Assembly (NCBI GenBank): GCA_964393465.1 | Contig: CAYMTT010000018.1 | Span: forward strand, 1-15,398 | Source of the DNA: CAYMTT01 sp964393465 | GTDB taxonomy: Bacteria > Patescibacteriota > Minisyncoccia > Minisyncoccales > MHMH01 | Direction: 5' to 3' | DNA: 15,398 nt | Shown: one piece after another, positions 1 to 5,922 of the stretch | How positions within the stretch are numbered: the stretch's first letter is position 1 | How the letters are laid out: each line of letters starts with the position of its first letter | The notes under the pieces: model-generated | What the model saw: only the letters and a program-made list of their open reading frames with translations | Told to the model about the DNA's origin: nothing | Databases searched by the model: none | Translations under genes and position numbers: made by a program

Positions 1-214
1 TCTTTATCTCTTTTTCCTGGCCCGGAGATATGACGAATAAATCCGGAGTTATCTTCCCCCTGGGATCCTGACCGTTGAGCAGCCGGAAGAAATCCAGGGC
101 CAATTCTTTCATTCCATCGCTATCCCGGCCGCAAAACAAAAGCGCGTGAGGCACCTTGCCCGCCTCCGCGCTCTTTTTAAGAAAGTTCCACTGTGTCTTG
201 TAAGGAGAGCTCAT
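1..214 (-). CDS. holB: DNA polymerase III delta' subunit-like protein (5' part only)
   Basis: This is the first 71 codons of a gene that runs off the left edge. The product resembles the N-terminus of the clamp-loader delta' subunit, which helps load the sliding clamp during replication. The visible pattern is a TQW-x-FL start, then GKVPHALLF, a degenerate P-loop (GRDSDGMK), LALDFFRLL and PDLFVISP, the usual delta'/DnaX order. The P-loop lacks the Ser/Thr after Lys, as expected for a non-hydrolysing delta' rather than DnaX. No cysteine zinc module is seen between the LL segment and PDL. The ATG overlaps the mreB stop as ATGA, so it is translationally coupled as the third gene of the murA-mreB unit. 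Family assignment rests on about 70 residues; a DnaX-like paralogue cannot be excluded. Confidence 0.68.
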   Translation of the reverse strand, partial: MSSPYKTQWNFLKKSAEAGKVPHALLFCGRDSDGMKELALDFFRLLNGQDPRGKITPDLFVISPGQEKEIK

Positions 215-1218
215 TTTTTACTCATGATGCTCTTTTTATACATCTCCAGATTATCTAAAACCAGGCCGGTCCCTTTGGCCACGCACAAAAGAGGATCGTC
301 TGCCACAAAGCAAGGAATGCCGGTGGAATTGGCTATAAGTTCGTCCAGGTTTTTCAAAAGGGCTCCGCCCCCGGAAAGCACCATTCCCTTATCCATGATA
401 TCAGCCGAAAGCTCGGGAGGCGTATCTCTTAAAACCTGTTTTATAACCTGGATTATTTCAGAAAGCGTCTCCTCTATGGCCCCGCAGACTTCGTTGGAAG
501 ATATCTTTACCGTTTTGGGCAATCCCTGGACCAAATCTCTTCCCCGTATTTCCAAAAACCGGGGATCTTTTTCGGGCAAGGCAGTGCCCACTTTTATCTT
601 TATCTCTTCTGCCGTCTGGTCGCCGACGGCCAAATTGTATTTTTTTCTCACGAATTCGGCAATGGCCATGTTGATTTTATCCCCTGCCATCCTGACAGAG
701 TCGGAAGTCACTATGCCTCCCAGGGAAATAACCGCCACCTCAGAAGTTCCTCCCCCGATATCCACTATCAAATGCCCGGAACAGGCGTTAATGGGAATTC
801 CCGCTCCGATAGCGGCCAGTATGGGTTCTTTGGCAACGTAGGCCTCTTTGGCTCCGGCGTTCAGGGCAGCTTCTATCACCGCTCTTCTCTCGGTCGAAGT
901 TATTCCGGCGGGAACGGAAATCATCAGTTCGGGCTTTAAAAACTTGAACCTGCCGGAAACCTTGTTTATAAAATAGCGGATCATAGCCTGAGTAACCCGG
1001 AAATCGGCTATAACCCCTTCTCTCAAAGGCCTGTAAACCCTGATGGTGTCGGGAGTGCGCCCCGTCATTTCCTTGGCTGCATTCCCGACAGCCAAAGTCC
1101 TGTTTTCTTCGAGAGAGACGGCCACCACCGAGGGTTCGTTCAAAACCACTCCTTTTTTGGGAATGAAAACCAATGAATTGGCCGTACCCAGGTCTATGCC
1201 GATTTTTCTGACGAACAT
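211..1218 (-). CDS. mreB: Rod shape-determining protein MreB/Mbl, bacterial actin
   Basis: This is the actin-like cytoskeletal ATPase that polymerises under the membrane and guides lateral wall synthesis. It has 335 residues from the ATG at 1218, the usual MreB length. The actin-fold signatures are present: phosphate-1 DLGTANS at residues 9-15, phosphate-2 VDIGGGTSE near 152-160, and an adenosine motif LSGGGALL near 280. GVVLNEPSVVAV near the start is typical of MreB. A TTG nine bases upstream (1227) could also start the frame and would overlap the murA stop as TTGA; I prefer the ATG because the resulting MFVRKIGIDLG start matches the family. Neither start has a Shine-Dalgarno sequence. It lies directly after murA, which recalls the murAA-mbl neighbourhood of Bacillus, so it may be of Mbl type. 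Confidence 0.96.
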   Translation of the reverse strand: MFVRKIGIDLGTANSLVFIPKKGVVLNEPSVVAVSLEENRTLAVGNAAKEMTGRTPDTIRVYRPLREGVIADFRVTQAMIRYFINKVSGRFKFLKPELMISVPAGITSTERRAVIEAALNAGAKEAYVAKEPILAAIGAGIPINACSGHLIVDIGGGTSEVAVISLGGIVTSDSVRMAGDKINMAIAEFVRKKYNLAVGDQTAEEIKIKVGTALPEKDPRFLEIRGRDLVQGLPKTVKISSNEVCGAIEETLSEIIQVIKQVLRDTPPELSADIMDKGMVLSGGGALLKNLDELIANSTGIPCFVADDPLLCVAKGTGLVLDNLEMYKKSIMSKK

Positions 1219-1223
1219 ATTTT

Positions 1224-2489
1224 TCAATTTATTCTTTTAATATCAGCTCCTATTTTTTGAAGCCTTTCTTCTATCTTTTCGTAGCCCCTGTCCACTTGGT
1301 ATATATTGTGTATCGTGCTGGTCCCTTTGGCAATAAGGGCGGCTATTATCAGGGCCGCTCCCCCTCTGAGATCGAAAGATCCAAGCTCGGTTCCAAAAAG
1401 CCTGGTCGGACCGTTAACCACCGCCCGATGGGGATCGGCAAAATATATTTCAGCTCCCATCTTGTTCACTTCTTCCAGATATTTCAGCCTGGCTTCGTAC
1501 AAGGGATCGTGAATCAAAGTTGAGCCTTCGGACTGGGTGGCCAAAACGCCGAAGGCCGACTGCAAATCGGAGGGCACTCCGGGATAGGGCAAGCTCTGGA
1601 TTTTGTTTATCTTTAATTTTTTCCAGGGGAGAACCCTGACGCTTTTTTGGGAAACCATTTCCAAGGGAACTCCCGAATCCCTGAGCTTTTTCAAAGGAAG
1701 CTGCAAAAAAGAAGTTTCCACGTTTTTTACCAAAACGTCTCCCTTGTGGGCGGCGGCCGTAATGATAAAGGTGCAAGCTTCAATCGGATCGTACATCAAG
1801 CGGTGCTTGACTCCTTTGAGTTTTTTCTTTCCATCAACAACCAGGCGGTGTCCGCTTTTTTCCCGGATATCGGCTCCCATCTTCCTTAAAAATTTTGCCA
1901 GTTCCTGAACCTGGTAGTCGCCGTCTGAAATATTTATCTCTATCCTGCCCGGATTCAAAGCCGAAAAGAGCAAAAGGTTTTCGGTAGCGGTAACGCTGAA
2001 CTCGTTCAGAATGACCTTATCCTGGCGGGCTTCTTTCCCGCTCTCCAGAAAATATTTGTTGTTTTTTCTTGAAATTTCGACCCCCAGCTGCCCAAAGCCG
2101 TCAAGATGAACGTCCACAGGCCTGGCCCCGATAATACAGCCTCCCGGCTGGGGAAAGGCGAGCTTTCCGCACCTAGCCAGGAGTGGGCCCCAAAAAAGCA
2201 CCGACCCTCTGAAAACCTTGATTAAATCCTCTTTCAATCGGGAAGCGTCGATATCGGAATTCTTTATCTTCACCGTTCTTTCTCCCGTCCAGGAAACTCT
2301 CGATCCTATGCTTTTTAAAATCTCGAGCATTCGAAAAACGTCTTCGATCAGGGGAAGATTGGAAATTTCGCATTCCTCTTTTGTTAAAAGGGTAGCGGCC
2401 AGTATGGGGAAGGCGGCGTTCTTGGCCCCTCTAACTTCCACTTCTCCCTTCAATGGCTTTCCTCCGTTAATGAGAAACTTGTCGGTCAT
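1224..2489 (-). CDS. murA: UDP-N-acetylglucosamine 1-carboxyvinyltransferase
   Basis: MurA transfers enolpyruvate from PEP to UDP-GlcNAc, the first committed step of peptidoglycan synthesis, in the cytoplasm. From the ATG at 2489 the protein has 421 residues (E. coli 419). RGAKNAA at 20-26 carries the conserved Lys23-Asn24. The active-site loop PGGCIIGARPVD holds Cys118, equivalent to the fosfomycin-targeted Cys115. DLRGGAALIIAALIAKG and IYQVDRGYE near the C-terminus are also typical. The frame is open upstream to a TTG at 2528, but those 13 codons do not match the family, and the predicted -35 box (TTGCCA) falls exactly on that TTG, so the downstream ATG is the better start. It is the first gene of the murA-mreB-holB unit. 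The Cys suggests fosfomycin sensitivity in principle. Confidence 0.96.
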   Translation of the reverse strand: MTDKFLINGGKPLKGEVEVRGAKNAAFPILAATLLTKEECEISNLPLIEDVFRMLEILKSIGSRVSWTGERTVKIKNSDIDASRLKEDLIKVFRGSVLFWGPLLARCGKLAFPQPGGCIIGARPVDVHLDGFGQLGVEISRKNNKYFLESGKEARQDKVILNEFSVTATENLLLFSALNPGRIEINISDGDYQVQELAKFLRKMGADIREKSGHRLVVDGKKKLKGVKHRLMYDPIEACTFIITAAAHKGDVLVKNVETSFLQLPLKKLRDSGVPLEMVSQKSVRVLPWKKLKINKIQSLPYPGVPSDLQSAFGVLATQSEGSTLIHDPLYEARLKYLEEVNKMGAEIYFADPHRAVVNGPTRLFGTELGSFDLRGGAALIIAALIAKGTSTIHNIYQVDRGYEKIEERLQKIGADIKRIN

Positions 2490-2499
2490 ACGCTTATTT

Positions 2500-2528
2500 A
2501 TTTTAAGCCAATTTCCCTTTTTTGGCAA
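2500..2528 (-). promoter_or_regulatory. Predicted sigma70-type promoter of murA
   Basis: Reading the minus strand, TTGCCA (2528-2523) is followed after 17 nt by TAAAAT (2505-2500); each box matches consensus at five of six positions. The -10 box ends 10 nt before the murA ATG, so the transcript would start about 3-4 nt ahead of it, with no room for a Shine-Dalgarno sequence. It is back to back with the PEGA-gene promoter. Confidence 0.55.
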
Positions 2529-2573
2529 TGTTTATTTTCCAAAAAGAAAGCATCCGCCTCGAAACGGCCATAT

Positions 2574-2602
2574 TTGATTTTTAACCTTTAAAATGGTATA
2601 AT
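2574..2602 (+). promoter_or_regulatory. Predicted extended -10 promoter of the PEGA-domain gene
   Basis: TTGATT (2574-2579), a spacer of exactly 17 nt, then a perfect TATAAT (2597-2602) preceded by TGG, an extended -10. Only 8 nt separate the -10 box from the ATG at 2611. Transcription starting about 7 nt past the box would begin almost on the start codon, giving a leaderless or nearly leaderless mRNA. This is the strongest promoter-like sequence in the window. Confidence 0.7.
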
Positions 2603-2610
2603 ATCCCCGC

Positions 2611-3360
2611 ATGACCAAAACAAAAAGAACCTTATTCTTTCTGGCCTGCCTGCTGTCTTTCCTACTGCTGGCGCCTTTCGTAGTGCTCTATTCACAAGGA
2701 TACCGCATGGATTTCCAGGAAAGGAAAATAGTGCAGACGGGCGCCATCTATCTGAAAGTCTGGCCCGGAGAAGCCCGAGTCTATCTGAACGGAGATTTTG
2801 AAAAGAAGGTTTCAGGATTTTCAAGGTCCCTGCTGATAAAAAATCTGCTGCCCAAAAAATACAGCGTAGAAGTGAAAAAAGACGGATATCAAACCTGGCA
2901 AAAAGAGCTCCGAACGGACGAAAAAAAGGTTACCGAAGCCAAAAACATAATTTTGTTTCCGGAAAATCCGGAATTTACTCTGTCTGCAAGGGATTCCCAA
3001 AAGATAGAAACAATGATTTCCAAAACTGATTCGGCTTCGGCCACGTCTTCCGATCAAAGCAAAAGGGTGGAATTTAACTCCCATGAAATCTGGATTTCTT
3101 TTCTCCAAGAAGAACCAGAAAAAGTTTTCCTCACCCGCTTTTCCCAGGAAATAGGAAAGGTTTTCTGGCTCAACGACCACTATCTAGCATTCAATGCCGG
3201 CGAAAGCATAAAGGTGGCAGAGATCGATAAAAGGGACAGATTGAACATAATCGACCTGGCAGAGTTCGGGGACCCGGAGCTCTTCTGGAACGAGGAAGAA
3301 AAAAACCTTTACGTGCTGAGCAAAGGCAAACTGTACGCTTCAGAAAAACTACTTCCTTGA
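2611..3360 (+). CDS. PEGA-domain membrane-anchored protein
   Basis: A 249-residue protein of unknown exact role. A short Lys-rich N-terminus is followed by one hydrophobic segment at about residues 8-27 (signal anchor, remainder outside). A PEGA-like domain follows at about 43-116: GAIYLKVWPGEARVYLNG, then LLPKKYSVEVKKDGYQTW, the repeating beta pattern of PEGA modules thought to sit at the cell surface. The C-terminal part (about 160-249) has short beta-rich stretches such as VFWLNDHYLAF and NLYVLSKGKLY, resembling one or two propeller-like blades. Proteins of this design are common in Parcubacteria. It is the only plus-strand gene here, divergent from murA and convergent with the glycosylase gene, overlapping it by 12 nt. 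The ATG at 2611 is supported by the hydrophobic segment and by the promoter just before it. Confidence 0.85.
   Translation: MTKTKRTLFFLACLLSFLLLAPFVVLYSQGYRMDFQERKIVQTGAIYLKVWPGEARVYLNGDFEKKVSGFSRSLLIKNLLPKKYSVEVKKDGYQTWQKELRTDEKKVTEAKNIILFPENPEFTLSARDSQKIETMISKTDSASATSSDQSKRVEFNSHEIWISFLQEEPEKVFLTRFSQEIGKVFWLNDHYLAFNAGESIKVAEIDKRDRLNIIDLAEFGDPELFWNEEEKNLYVLSKGKLYASEKLLP
3299..3326 (-). terminator. Rho-independent terminator of the glycosylase gene, inside the PEGA gene
   Basis: On the minus strand: CCTTTGC (3326-3320), a 7-nt loop, GTAAAGG (3312-3306), then seven T (3305-3299). The stem is 7 bp with one G-U pair. It lies about 22 nt past the glycosylase stop and within the last 60 nt of the opposing PEGA reading frame. 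The G-U pair would be an A-C mismatch on the plus strand and there is no plus-strand T tract, so it should act in one direction only. Confidence 0.75.
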
Positions 3361-3891
3361 GATAAAGGCATTCCCTTTGACATAGAACCTCCAAGGCTTT
3401 TCCGCCCAGGATCCCGCATAATCTATTCCCACTCTCTTTGCCGCAACGACCTGCGGCTTTTTTTCTGACCGGTCTTCCAACCAGATTCGCCCTGAACAGG
3501 CCAAATCTTCTCCGTCGAAGGATTTATCCAGCTCCAGCCAGCGGCATAACTTCCCGGGGCCTTTGGCCTGCTCGTTCTCCAAAGCTCTGATTAAAACGCA
3601 TTCGGGCTTCCCTTGCAAGGAAGCTACTATGTTGAACTGCCAATGAAGGCCGTAACACAAATAAATGTATATTCTGCCCCCTTCCAGATATTCGGTCTTG
3701 TTTCTCTTTCCAATTTTCCAGCCGAAAGAATGGGAAGCTCTGTCTTTGGGACCTACGTAAGCTTCGGTTTCTATTATCCTGGCAGACAACTTCTTTTTGC
3801 CGATTTTCCTAACCAAGTATTTTCCCAAAAGGTTTCTGGCCAGTTTCAAGGCCGGAACTTGGTAAAATTCTCTTTTGAGTTTTTTGGGCAT
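3349..3891 (-). CDS. DNA-3-methyladenine glycosylase, AAG/MPG type
   Basis: A base-excision repair enzyme that flips out and cleaves alkylated purines and related lesions. It has 180 residues, slightly short for the AAG family. The start (REFYQVPALKLARNLLGKYLV) matches the family's N-terminal strand and helix. ETEAYVGPKDRASHS at 41-55 carries the residues equivalent to human Glu125 (Glu43, water activation), Tyr127 (Tyr45, the intercalating-site neighbourhood) and His136 (His54); FNIVA at 86-90 holds the counterpart of Asn169 (Asn87). GPGKLCRWLELDKSFDGEDL and KPWRFYVKGN near the C-terminus are also characteristic. The gene is convergent with the PEGA gene (12-nt overlap), and its ATG sits 2 nt after the T tract of an upstream terminator. 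Its own promoter is not evident. Confidence 0.93.
   Translation of the reverse strand: MPKKLKREFYQVPALKLARNLLGKYLVRKIGKKKLSARIIETEAYVGPKDRASHSFGWKIGKRNKTEYLEGGRIYIYLCYGLHWQFNIVASLQGKPECVLIRALENEQAKGPGKLCRWLELDKSFDGEDLACSGRIWLEDRSEKKPQVVAAKRVGIDYAGSWAEKPWRFYVKGNAFISRK
3440..3464 (+). terminator. Rho-independent terminator of the PEGA gene, inside the glycosylase gene
   Basis: On the plus strand: GCCGCA (3440-3445), loop of 6, TGCGGC (3452-3457), then seven T (3458-3464). It is a perfect 6-bp GC-rich stem with a strong T tract, 80 nt past the PEGA stop. It lies antisense within the glycosylase codons for KKPQVVAAKR. On the minus strand the hairpin is followed by AAAGAG, so it should not stop the glycosylase transcript. 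Confidence 0.8.
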
Positions 3892-3893
3892 AG

Positions 3894-3916
3894 AAAAAAG
3901 AGGGCAAATCCCCTCT
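3894..3916 (-). terminator. Rho-independent terminator after the Cas4-like nuclease gene
   Basis: On the minus strand: AGAGGG (3916-3911), loop GATTTG, CCCTCT (3904-3899) running into TTTTT (3898-3894). It lies 9 nt after the nuclease stop codon. Its T tract ends 2 nt before the glycosylase ATG, so the hairpin fills the whole gap between the two genes. Confidence 0.75.
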
Positions 3917-3925
3917 CTCTTTTAA

Positions 3926-4606
3926 TCACTCCGAAGATTCTATTTTCTTTTTGAATTCTTTCCAGTCGATCTCCCCTCCTCCGGCCAAGCCGCAGACTTC
4001 CCTAAACTGGCAGTACTGGCACTGCCAATTCCGAGGATACCCCTCAACTCTTTCCGGAATAACGTCGCTCTCGACTTTCTCTTTCAGTTCGTTAAAGCCC
4101 TTAAGCAGTCCTCTTACCAGCTCGGGATCGTATTTGATCATGAACTCTTTGATATTCTGCTGATCCTTGTCTATGTACATCAAAATGCCCTTGGGGATCT
4201 TGAAATAGTGCAAGTAAAGCTGAATCTGGTAGATGTTTTCTTCTTTGGGCTCGGTCAATTTCCTGAAAATCATGCTGTTGATGCTCTTGATATCCAGAAC
4301 GTAGTTTTCGTTGTCTATGCACAAAATGGCGTCAGCCCTCCCGGAAATTATCTCTTGGGCGGGAATGGAAACTTCTGTGGTTACCCCTATCCTGAGACGA
4401 TACAGAATATTGAAAATGTTTCGGTGCATATGCTCTCCCCTGTCGAATATCCTCAGAATTCTGGCATTCATTTTCTCTCTGGGAGCGTTTTTGAATTTAA
4501 AAAAAACCGCCCTCGGGCATTTTCCGGCGTCGGTGATGTAAAAACGGGTCTGCTCTTTGTCTATTTGCTGATCCAGATAAAATTTGTCTATAAGTTCTTT
4601 AAGCAT
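3926..4606 (-). CDS. Cas4-like PD-(D/E)XK nuclease with predicted Fe-S cluster
   Basis: A 226-residue protein with the Cas4/RecB-type nuclease layout. In order: ITDAGKCPR with Cys30; GEHMHRNI with His59/His61; SGRADAI with Asp92; YVLDIKS with the catalytic Asp105-x-Lys107 pair; QIQLY (Gln127-x3-Tyr131); and a C-terminal C-x2-C-x5-C cluster (Cys186, Cys189, Cys195). Cys30 with the three C-terminal cysteines is the usual 4Fe-4S arrangement of Cas4 and AddB-like nucleases, which resect DNA ends. No CRISPR array or other cas gene is in the window, so it is probably a solo repair or recombination nuclease; its neighbour is a DNA glycosylase. It is followed by its own terminator. No clear promoter was found in the 115 nt between it and rpsI. 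Confidence 0.8.
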   Translation of the reverse strand: MLKELIDKFYLDQQIDKEQTRFYITDAGKCPRAVFFKFKNAPREKMNARILRIFDRGEHMHRNIFNILYRLRIGVTTEVSIPAQEIISGRADAILCIDNENYVLDIKSINSMIFRKLTEPKEENIYQIQLYLHYFKIPKGILMYIDKDQQNIKEFMIKYDPELVRGLLKGFNELKEKVESDVIPERVEGYPRNWQCQYCQFREVCGLAGGGEIDWKEFKKKIESSE

Positions 4607-4721
4607 AGTTTATTCCCGGATTTAACTCAAAATGGGAAGATTAATTGGCTTCCTCGAATCTAAGACGTTAAAAGCCCGATAATGGCAATAACCACTGTTT
4701 AAAAGAAGAAAGAAAAATTCC

Positions 4722-5213
4722 CTATCTCTTTCTCCATTGAGGAGCTCTTCTGGCTCTTTTCAAGCCGAATTTCTTTCTTTCCCTCATTCTGGCGTCTCTG
4801 GTCAGATAGCCGGCCTGCTTGAGCTTCTTTCTATATTCGGGATCCATTAATATCAGAACTCTGGCAATTCCGTGCCTCGCAGCTTCCGCCTGCGAATGCA
4901 TCCCTCCCCCTTTGATCAGGACGGTGGTCTTTAAATCCTGACGGCTGTCTGCTGCTTTGAAAGCCGCCTCAACGATCTGCTGAAGTTCCAAAACGGGAAA
5001 ATATTCTTTGTAAGGTTTTCCGTTGACGGAAATCCCTCCGCCTCCGGCGGGGAAAATTCTGACCCGGGCCACAGAGGTCTTTCTTCTGCCGACCGCTTCA
5101 AAAAACTTTTCCTTTTTCGGAGAAACCTGTTTTTTGGGAGCCGGTTTGCGCCTGGAAGGCTTTCCGGCCGTTTTCTTCGGTTTGGCCGCTTTGGCTTTTT
5201 TCTTGACGGGCAT
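4722..5213 (-). CDS. rpsI: 30S ribosomal protein S9
   Basis: S9 contacts the P-site tRNA in the small subunit head through its C-terminal tail. The core from about residue 37 (FFEAVGRRKTSVARVRIFP) through GGGMHSQAEAARHGIARVL to the tail FGLKRARRAPQWRKR is standard S9, including the final Lys-Arg that reaches the P site. The protein has 163 residues rather than about 130 because of a 35-residue Lys/Pro/Ala-rich N-terminal extension that looks disordered. The ATG lies 1 nt after the rplM stop, so the usual L13-S9 pair is kept. It is the last gene of the ribosomal operon. Confidence 0.97.
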   Translation of the reverse strand: MPVKKKAKAAKPKKTAGKPSRRKPAPKKQVSPKKEKFFEAVGRRKTSVARVRIFPAGGGGISVNGKPYKEYFPVLELQQIVEAAFKAADSRQDLKTTVLIKGGGMHSQAEAARHGIARVLILMDPEYRKKLKQAGYLTRDARMRERKKFGLKRARRAPQWRKR

Positions 5214-5214
5214 A

Positions 5215-5562
5215 TTATTCGAACTTTAATCTTTTAATCTGTTGGGATCTCAACTTGTTTTTGGGCATCATGCCCCAGACGGCCTTTATCAGAACCTGGG
5301 CCGGATTCTTTTTAAAAAGCTTTTCCAACGGGGTGGATTTCAATCCTCCCAGATAGCCCGAATGCCTGTAGTAGACTTTCTGCTTCATTTTTTTTCCGGT
5401 AAACTTCATTTTGTCCACGTTTTTGACAGTCACGAAATCCCCCGAGTCCCGGCGCGGCAAAAAATCAGGCCTGTGCTTGCCCCTCAAGAGCTTGGCTATT
5501 TCCACTGCCAGCCTCCCCAATACTTTTCCTTCGGCGTCGATTGTATGTTTTTGCCTTTCCAT
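5215..5562 (-). CDS. rplM: 50S ribosomal protein L13 (short form)
   Basis: L13 is an early-assembly large-subunit protein. AEGKVLGRLAVEIAKLLRGKH, DSGDFVTVKNVDK, KVYYRHSGYLGG and AVWGMMPKNKL are unmistakable. At 115 residues it is shorter than the usual 142 or so: the first 12-15 residues before the core and the last 15-20 after KRLK are absent. The start is the ATG 3 nt after the rplQ stop; no longer in-frame N-terminus is plausible because it would run into rplQ. It pairs with rpsI downstream. Confidence 0.96.
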   Translation of the reverse strand: MERQKHTIDAEGKVLGRLAVEIAKLLRGKHRPDFLPRRDSGDFVTVKNVDKMKFTGKKMKQKVYYRHSGYLGGLKSTPLEKLFKKNPAQVLIKAVWGMMPKNKLRSQQIKRLKFE

Positions 5563-5565
5563 AAG

Positions 5566-5916
5566 TTATTTTACCATTTCGATTATGGCCATTTTGGCTC
5601 CGTCGGACTTTCTGGGCCCCAGTTTTATTATCCTGGTATACCCTCCCGGCCTGTCCTTGTATCTGGGAGCTATCTCTTCGATCAATTTCTTCGTCACGGC
5701 GGGAGCGAAAAATTTCAGCAGAATTCTTCTATCTGACAATTTTCCTTTGCGGGCCCGGGATATTTTCTTCTCCAGAAATCCGGAAATTTCCTTGGCCCTG
5801 GCTTCGGTGGTCTTTATCTTTTCTTGAAGAATCAAGGCGGTAGCCAGCGTTTTCAAAAACGCCTTGCGCTGGTCTCTTTTCCTTGAAAATTTTCGGCCTT
5901 TTTTTCTCTTTCTCAT
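5566..5916 (-). CDS. rplQ: 50S ribosomal protein L17
   Basis: L17 lies near the peptide exit tunnel of the large subunit. The 116-residue protein begins MRKRKKGRKFSRKRDQRKAF and continues with LATALILQEKIKTTEARAKE, both diagnostic for bacterial L17, and has the GGYTRIIKLGPRKSDGA segment near the end. Length is typical. It follows rpoA by 6 nt, the conserved rpoA-rplQ order, and precedes rplM by 3 nt. There is no Shine-Dalgarno sequence before the ATG (the preceding bases are AGAAATT). Confidence 0.97.
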   Translation of the reverse strand: MRKRKKGRKFSRKRDQRKAFLKTLATALILQEKIKTTEARAKEISGFLEKKISRARKGKLSDRRILLKFFAPAVTKKLIEEIAPRYKDRPGGYTRIIKLGPRKSDGAKMAIIEMVK

Positions 5917-5922
5917 AATTTC

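Noticed and set aside
146..841. Plus-strand open frame of 231 codons
   Set aside because: Antisense to mreB and holB; Ser/Pro-rich shadow translation without motifs.
211..2489. Alternative genetic code with UGA read as glycine
   Set aside because: TGA ends murA, mreB and the adk-like frame at conserved C-termini and in ATGA overlaps, so the standard bacterial code applies.
3364..3378. Hairpin AAAGG-CATTC-CCTTT just after the PEGA stop
   Set aside because: No T tract follows, and a far better terminator lies at 3440-3464.
3926..4606. CRISPR-Cas association of the Cas4-like nuclease
   Set aside because: No repeat-spacer array or other cas gene is visible on either side within the window.
4635..4653. 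Possible terminator after rpsI: GGAAG / CTTCC with a 9-nt loop on the minus strand
   Set aside because: The stem is only 5 bp and the downstream T tract is short (four T after CA). It is too weak to call; the end of the ribosomal operon transcript is not resolved. The rest of the 115-nt gap 4607-4721 shows no gene, tRNA or clear promoter.
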